Assembly (NCBI GenBank): GCA_035627675.1
Contig: DASPLH010000182.1
Span: 1-10,902 of the forward strand
Direction of reading: 5' to 3'
DNA length: 10,902 nt
From: DASPLH01 sp035627675
GTDB lineage: Bacteria; Acidobacteriota; Terriglobia; Terriglobales; Acidobacteriaceae
A program made the position numbers and the translations under genes. Shown piece by piece: positions 6,724 through 10,902 of the stretch; positions within the stretch are counted from its first letter, which is position 1; every line of letters starts with the position of its first letter. Below the pieces are notes generated by a model, which worked only from the letters and a program-made list of their open reading frames with translations, ran no database searches and was not told where the DNA came from.

Positions 6724-8145
6724 ATGAAGACCGATTCCCGTACCCGCACCGTTGCAACGCGGACCGAAAGTTCCGCCGTGCGTTTTGGCCTCGCGCTCGC
6801 CAACTGGAGCGAGCGTTGGTTTCCCGACGCCCTGGTGTTCGCACTGATGGGCATTGTGGTGGTGTTCGCGGGTGGCGTCGCCCTGGGCGAAAGTCCGGCG
6901 AGACTCGCCATCCAGGGCGGAAAGAGCTTCTGGAGCCTCGTACCGTTCACCATGCAGATGGTGATGGTGATCATCGGCGGATACGTCGTCGCGACCTCGC
7001 GCCCGGTGTACCGGCTGATCCGCGGCCTTGCTTCGCTCACGCAGGAGCCGCGCACGGCCGTCGCGTTGATCGCACTGTTCTCGACCTTGACGTCGCTGAT
7101 TTCCTGGGGACTGAGCCTGATCTTTAGCGGACTGCTCGCCCGCGAGTACGCGGCCCGCGTCAAGGGACTCGACTACCGCGCCGCCGGCGCCGCCGCCTAT
7201 CTCGGACTCGGCGCAGTGTGGGCCATGGGACTCTCGTCCTCAGCGGCCATGCTGATGGCAACCAGGGAGACGATCCCCCCGTCCCTGTTCGCCATCACCG
7301 GTGCGATTCCGCTGACGCAGACGGTGTTTCTATGGCAAAGCATCGTGACCACACTCGTGCTCGTGGTGATCTCGGTGGCGATCGCTTACTGGACAGCGCC
7401 CTCGGCGGCGAGCGCACGCACGGCTGAACACTTCGGTGTCGTCCACCAGGCGGTCGAGCGCCCGGTGGAGCGTAGTGCACGCCCCGGCGAACTCCTCGAG
7501 CATAGCCCCGCGCTGACGATTCTCGTGGTTGCACTGCTCGGCTGGTATCTGATCGACGTATTCCGCACCTCGCCGCGCGGCGCGCTGGCGGCGCTGGACC
7601 TGAACACCTACAACCTGATCTTCCTCTGCGCCGGACTGCTGCTCCACTGGCGTCCCAGGCAGTTCCTGCGGTCGGTGGCCGATGCGGTGCCCGCGACGGG
7701 CGGCGTCCTCATACAGTTTCCGTTCTATGCAGTGATCTTCGGGATGATCACCGGCACCAGCATCTCGGACCGCCTGGCGCACATCTTCGTCACCTTCAGC
7801 ACGCAGCACACGTTCCCGCTGCTCGTGGCAGCGTATTCCGCCGTGCTGGGAGTCTTCATCCCGTCCGGCGGCAGCAAGTGGATCATCGAAGCGCCGTATG
7901 TCATGCAGGCGGCCAACGCCCATCAGGTGCACCTGGGATGGGTAGTGCAGATCTACAACGCCGCCGAAGCGCTGCCCAACCTCGTCAACCCGTTCTGGAT
8001 GCTGCCGCTGCTCGCAATCCTGCGGCTCAAGGCACGCGACATCGTTGGCTATGGAATGCTACAGATGATCGTCCACATCCCAATCGTCTTCGCCTTGTGC
8101 TGGTGGTTCTCGCGCACGCTGCCGTACGTGCCGCCGGTGCGATGA
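6724..8145 (+). CDS. atoE: Short-chain fatty acid transporter, AtoE family
   Basis: This 473-residue integral membrane protein has about 11-12 hydrophobic segments (for example 34-53, 72-91, 112-138, 152-178, 202-223, 262-280, 297-308, 323-346, 362-380, 419-434, 444-462). Family-specific motifs are SLISWGLSLIFSGLLAREYA (124-143), IPSGGSKWIIEAPYV (379-393) and NAAEALPNLVNPFWMLP (412-428). In E. coli AtoE works with the AtoDA CoA-transferase in acetoacetate/butyrate uptake. No atoDAB genes are visible here, so the substrate is set only as 'short-chain fatty acids' by family. Length is slightly above the usual 440-460 because of a polar loop at about 225-260. The ATG at 6724 lacks an SD. The gene diverges from the MarR regulator, which may influence it. 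The octamer repeat array begins 3 nt after its stop codon. Confidence 0.9.
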   Translation: MKTDSRTRTVATRTESSAVRFGLALANWSERWFPDALVFALMGIVVVFAGGVALGESPARLAIQGGKSFWSLVPFTMQMVMVIIGGYVVATSRPVYRLIRGLASLTQEPRTAVALIALFSTLTSLISWGLSLIFSGLLAREYAARVKGLDYRAAGAAAYLGLGAVWAMGLSSSAAMLMATRETIPPSLFAITGAIPLTQTVFLWQSIVTTLVLVVISVAIAYWTAPSAASARTAEHFGVVHQAVERPVERSARPGELLEHSPALTILVVALLGWYLIDVFRTSPRGALAALDLNTYNLIFLCAGLLLHWRPRQFLRSVADAVPATGGVLIQFPFYAVIFGMITGTSISDRLAHIFVTFSTQHTFPLLVAAYSAVLGVFIPSGGSKWIIEAPYVMQAANAHQVHLGWVVQIYNAAEALPNLVNPFWMLPLLAILRLKARDIVGYGMLQMIVHIPIVFALCWWFSRTLPYVPPVR

Positions 8146-8148
8146 AGA

Positions 8149-8204
8149 AGCTTCTGAGCTGAATAGCTTCTAAGCTTCTAAGCTTCTAAGCTTCTGAGCT
8201 TCGA
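8149..8204. repeat. Octamer tandem array A (7 units, AGCTTCTR)
   Basis: There are seven exactly in-phase 8-bp units: AGCTTCTG, AGCTGAAT, AGCTTCTA three times, AGCTTCTG, AGCTTCGA. The array starts 3 nt after the atoE-like stop codon. The AGCT core is invariant in all seven units. Read on the opposite strand the units are AGCTYAGA-like, nearly the same as the units of array B on the plus strand, so the two arrays are inverted copies of one repeat type. The role is unknown; slippage-generated 3'-flank DNA, a bidirectional terminator structure, or a protein-binding array are all possible. Confidence 0.95.
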
Positions 8205-8299
8205 CATCACCGAGCTACGGATGTTTTGTGCTGTGTCGTGCGAGGTCGAACTCTTTCGATCGAACGCCGCTGCGAGCTCGTACGCAAGCGATGGAGAGG
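8205..8299. other. Non-repetitive spacer between the two octamer arrays
   Basis: About 95 bp with no gene, no convincing promoter and no strong hairpin. It contains AGCT twice (GAGCTACGG at 8213-8221 and GAGCTCGTACG at 8274-8284), possible decayed units, and a partial direct repeat TCGAAC. The unit-sized stretch just before array B reads, on the minus strand, AGCCTCTC, which looks like a degenerate unit. Confidence 0.5.
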
Positions 8300-8389
8300 C
8301 TCAGCACCTCAGCACCTCAGCACCTCAGCACCTCAGCACCTCAGCACCTCAGTAGCTCAGCAGCTTAGTAGCTCAGTAGCTCAGTAGCT
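8300..8389. repeat. Octamer tandem array B (11 units, CTCAGCAC / CTCAGTAG)
   Basis: There are eleven exactly in-phase 8-bp units on the plus strand: six identical CTCAGCAC (8300-8347), then CTCAGTAG, CTCAGCAG, CTTAGTAG, CTCAGTAG, CTCAGTAG (8348-8387). Read outward from nei (minus strand) they are AGCTACTG, AGCTACTG, AGCTACTA, AGCTGCTG, AGCTACTG and then AGGTGCTG six times. The array runs into the nei stop codon, whose last two bases (AG) begin the first unit. The block near the gene is variable while the distal block is uniform, suggesting recent amplification of one variant. Confidence 0.96.
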
Positions 8390-9215
8390 ACTCCTGACAC
8401 TTCGGACACCAGAACGTAACGCGCGCGTCGCGCCCCTGCTTTCGCGCTTCGATGGGGGTTCCGCATCGGCGGCACGGCAGCCTTCGGCGGCCGTACACCC
8501 ACAGGCTCTCTTCGCCGTTCATCGCGCCCGTGGTGCGGCGGTATCCGGTCCACGTCACGATCTTGTCGCCGGCCTTGTCGGTGACGTTCGCCAGAAGGAA
8601 CTTCCGCGACGTCTTCACGATGCGTGCGATCTGGGCAATGCTGAGCGACTCGACTTTGCGAAACGGGTTGATCTCGCAGGCGAAGCAGATCTCGGATTTG
8701 AAGACGTTGCCCACTCCGGCGATCAGCGACTGCGTCAGCAGCGCGTCGCCGATCTCCACCTGCGGATGGGCGCGCAATTGTGCCGCCGCGGCGCTCTCAT
8801 CGAACTGCTCGGCCAGCAGGTCCTGCCCGAGCTGTCGGAAACCCGGACGCCGCTCCAGCGATTCCGAAGTGTGAAACTCCGCGACGGGCACGGTGAATCC
8901 GACGGCGTGGATTGCCGCCGTTTCGATCACGATGCGCATGTCGTCGCGCTTGCGCCGCCACTTCTCGCCGGGACGATAGATGTGCCAACTGCCGCTCATC
9001 AGCATGTGCGTCAGCAGGATCAGGTCTCCCGAGAAGCGGATCGTCAGCCACTTCCCCGCCGAGTCCACCGACTCGACGGTGCGCCCCGTCAGCGGAGTGT
9101 CCTCATGCACGCGCCCCAGCCGTGGAAGCTGCGTGCGGAACCCCGTGACGACCTGGCCCCCTATTGCGCGCTGCAACGTGCGCGCGGTGCGGAAAATGGT
9201 ATCTCCCTCTGGCAC
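8388..9215 (-). CDS. nei: DNA glycosylase/AP lyase of the Fpg/Nei family (endonuclease VIII type)
   Basis: This 275-residue base-excision repair enzyme removes oxidised bases and cleaves the abasic site. After Met removal the catalytic N-terminal Pro and Glu are present (MPEGDTIFR; P2 and E3). The conserved lysine lies in SAGKWL (K55). The helix-two-turn-helix is LLTQSLIAGVGNVFKSEICF (159-178), and the C-terminal zinc finger has C248, C251, C270 and C273 with the family Arg (R265) in DARVTFWCPKC. The MPEGDT start resembles the actinobacterial Nei1/Nei2 type rather than MutM. The start is GTG at 9215; it follows the lhr TAG with no spacer, with a GGAG about 12 nt upstream, so translational coupling is likely. 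Pairing of lhr with nei in one operon is known from mycobacteria and supports a joint repair role. The octamer array B begins at its stop codon. Confidence 0.95.
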   Translation of the reverse strand: MPEGDTIFRTARTLQRAIGGQVVTGFRTQLPRLGRVHEDTPLTGRTVESVDSAGKWLTIRFSGDLILLTHMLMSGSWHIYRPGEKWRRKRDDMRIVIETAAIHAVGFTVPVAEFHTSESLERRPGFRQLGQDLLAEQFDESAAAAQLRAHPQVEIGDALLTQSLIAGVGNVFKSEICFACEINPFRKVESLSIAQIARIVKTSRKFLLANVTDKAGDKIVTWTGYRRTTGAMNGEESLWVYGRRRLPCRRCGTPIEARKQGRDARVTFWCPKCQE

Positions 9216-10902
9216 CTATACCGTCTCCGGAGCGTCCTCTTCTTCGGCCTCGATCTCGGGTTCGGGTTCCACCGGAAGAGCGTTGTTCGACACCCTTCGC
9301 ATCTGGAACCCGAGCGTGGTCTCGACGAAACCTGCATCGGCCAGGAACCGCGCCAGCAGATGCTCGCGCGCAGGAAGGCCGTTGATGTCGCCGATCAACA
9401 ATCCCGAACGATAACGCTGCCGCTCGACCGCCACGTGTGCAAGCTTTGCCGCCAGTGCGCGCGCCACGTGGGTGCGCTCGGGTTCATCCTCGGGAAGGAA
9501 CACGCGTATGGCCGGGTTGCGGCGGCGCAGGAAGGCCGCCAGGCGTCCGTTCACCAGCACAACGCTCGCGCCGCTGACGCGGGCCATCCCGTGCGCTGTC
9601 TCCGCACCTGCGATTCTCGGCCACGGCAACAACGCGCCGTATGGGTTCGCCGGGTCTGAGGCGGCGAGGTGTATCGCTTCAGGCGCGTCTGCATCCGCTC
9701 GCATGGAGCGAAGCATGTCCACTGCCGAGTTCATCGCGAACTGCGCCGCTCCCATCGACGACACGAACATCCCGCGCCGGATCCACCCGCTCTCTTCCAT
9801 CGTGCGCAGCGCGGGGTAGATCGATGCATATCCGCCCGCGATGTTCTCGGCCGCTGCCGTCTCGCGCATGACGATCCCGTAGCGCGCGAGCAGTTGCTGT
9901 GCGGTGTTTGCAATCCACTCCGTCGGGCTTGGCGACTCCGTGACGCGGCTGCGCACCAGCGACCATCGTCCTTGCGCGGGAGCGCTCGCGCCCGTCCTCG
10001 ACCGGAAGCGGCGCAGGAACTCCGGCGATCCCGGGCGTCCATCGTCACGCGAAGCCCGCGCGCGCGCCGTCGCGTTCGGACGCAGGAAAGCCCGCAGCGG
10101 GTGCATGGTGTCGTTCGTCACCATCCCCGACCACACCAGTTCCCAAAGCGCATCGAGCGTATCGCCGGGGAAGCCTCCGCCGGTCGCCGCCATCAGTTCG
10201 GAGAAGAACGACGCACCGGAGCTCTGAAGATGCTCGTGGATCTTCCGTGCGCGTTTCGACACCTCTGAAATGGGGGTCGCGAAGGGCGACAGCAGTCCCG
10301 AAAGGTTCTCGGTGAGATACAGCGCGATGCGTCCGTCACGCTCGCCGATGCGCTCCGTGCCGACCCACACTACTTCGCCCGCCGCCATCAGCGTATCGAG
10401 ATCCGTCGGACGGTACTCCGCCACGCGCGACGGCAGTATCTCGCGCTCGAGTTCCGAAGCCGGGATGGCAGCGCCTTGCAGGAGTCCGATAGCGTCCAGC
10501 AGCGCATCCAGCCCGCGACGCGGCACCTGAACACCTTGCCAGCGAGCGAGCATCCGTCCCAGCACGCGCTGCTCGACGGGTTCGACCTCACGCCGCAGAC
10601 GCGCCAGCGACTTGCGGCGAATGGTGCGCAACACGTCCGGGTCGCACCACTCGCGATGCACGCCGCTCGGCCTGAACTCGCCTTGCAGCAATCGTCCGCC
10701 GGCATGCAACGCCGTAAGCACCGGCTCCACTCGCGACGATTGGATACCGAAGCGCGCCGCAACATCCACCGAGGTGAACGGTCCGTGCGTGCGCGCATAC
10801 CGCCGCACCAGTCCGGTGAGCGGATCGTGTGCCTGCTGGAGCCACACCTCGGGCAGTCCCGGCGGCAGGGGCACTCCGAACGCGTCGCGATAACGCGCCG
10901 CG
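9216..10902 (-). CDS. lhr: Large Lhr-type ATP-dependent helicase, C-terminal part (N-terminus beyond window)
   Basis: The frame is open to the right edge; 561 residues are visible, beginning AARYRDAFGVPLPPGLPEVW. This is the region after the helicase core of long-form Lhr, so the two RecA-like domains lie outside. Winged-helix and YcaQ-like segments are recognisable: GPFTSVDVAARFGI (about 40-53 of the visible part), GRWSLV (311-316), LLARYGIVMRE (337-347), MEESGWIRRGMFVSSMGAAQ (368-387) and ASDPANPYGALLPWP (414-428). The usual C-terminal motif DAGFVETTLGFQMRR follows, and then an acidic tail (EPEPEIEAEEEDAPETV) that is not a core family feature. Lhr is a 3'-5' single-strand DNA translocase/helicase in DNA repair; a uracil-glycosylase activity has been reported for the E. 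coli C-terminal region. No usable start is in the window; GTG at 10874 is internal. It forms an operon with nei (TAG immediately followed by GTG). Confidence 0.93.
   Translation of the reverse strand, partial: AARYRDAFGVPLPPGLPEVWLQQAHDPLTGLVRRYARTHGPFTSVDVAARFGIQSSRVEPVLTALHAGGRLLQGEFRPSGVHREWCDPDVLRTIRRKSLARLRREVEPVEQRVLGRMLARWQGVQVPRRGLDALLDAIGLLQGAAIPASELEREILPSRVAEYRPTDLDTLMAAGEVVWVGTERIGERDGRIALYLTENLSGLLSPFATPISEVSKRARKIHEHLQSSGASFFSELMAATGGGFPGDTLDALWELVWSGMVTNDTMHPLRAFLRPNATARARASRDDGRPGSPEFLRRFRSRTGASAPAQGRWSLVRSRVTESPSPTEWIANTAQQLLARYGIVMRETAAAENIAGGYASIYPALRTMEESGWIRRGMFVSSMGAAQFAMNSAVDMLRSMRADADAPEAIHLAASDPANPYGALLPWPRIAGAETAHGMARVSGASVVLVNGRLAAFLRRRNPAIRVFLPEDEPERTHVARALAAKLAHVAVERQRYRSGLLIGDINGLPAREHLLARFLADAGFVETTLGFQMRRVSNNALPVEPEPEIEAEEEDAPETV

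Noticed and set aside
8149..8389. CRISPR array or CRISPR-like direct repeats
   Set aside because: The period is exactly 8 bp with no unique spacers between units, and there are no cas genes in the window.
8149..8389. Insertion sequence or MITE with inverted ends
   Set aside because: The inverted parts are octamer arrays of different length, there are no target-site duplications, no transposase, and the borders coincide with stop codons.

Overview
The window is a high-G+C bacterial chromosome segment with ordinary housekeeping and accessory genes. No phage, IS, CRISPR, rRNA or tRNA signal was seen. The gene mix is an FtsX-type ABC permease, a small beta-barrel outer-membrane protein, GlgX, an FkbM methyltransferase, pirin, an AtoE-type fatty acid carrier, and full-length-type Lhr next to Nei. 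The porin-like protein implies a Gram-negative envelope. My best guess is a soil Acidobacteriota relative, but this is a family-content impression and not proof. GTG and TTG starts are common here, several backed by strong Shine-Dalgarno (SD) motifs.

Left part (1-2387): the 3' end of an ABC permease (+) converges on a 53-residue single-span membrane protein with a GTG start (-). A perfect bidirectional hairpin separates them. Further right, all on the minus strand, are a hemolysin III/PAQR-type membrane protein, an 81-residue coiled-coil protein that probably leads its transcript from a TATAAT promoter 8 nt before its ATG, and an outer-membrane beta-barrel protein with a TTG start and a strong Rho-independent terminator.

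Middle part (2388-6720): glgX (glycogen debranching, -) diverges from an FkbM methyltransferase (+). The methyltransferase runs to within 5 nt of a convergent pirin gene (-). A MarR-family regulator (-) lies upstream of pirin. Inverted repeats before both genes look like candidate operator sites, which suggests that MarR controls pirin and itself.

Right part (6724-10902): an AtoE-type short-chain fatty acid transporter (+) converges on a lhr-nei repair operon (-), with lhr cut by the window edge. The lhr stop codon directly abuts the nei GTG start.

The most unusual element lies between the atoE and nei stop codons (8149-8389). It consists of two exactly 8-bp-periodic tandem arrays in inverted orientation. 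Read outward from each gene's 3' end, both follow a consensus close to AGCTNCTR, with 7 units after atoE and 11 after nei, around a 95-100 bp non-repetitive spacer. I recognise no named element with this layout.
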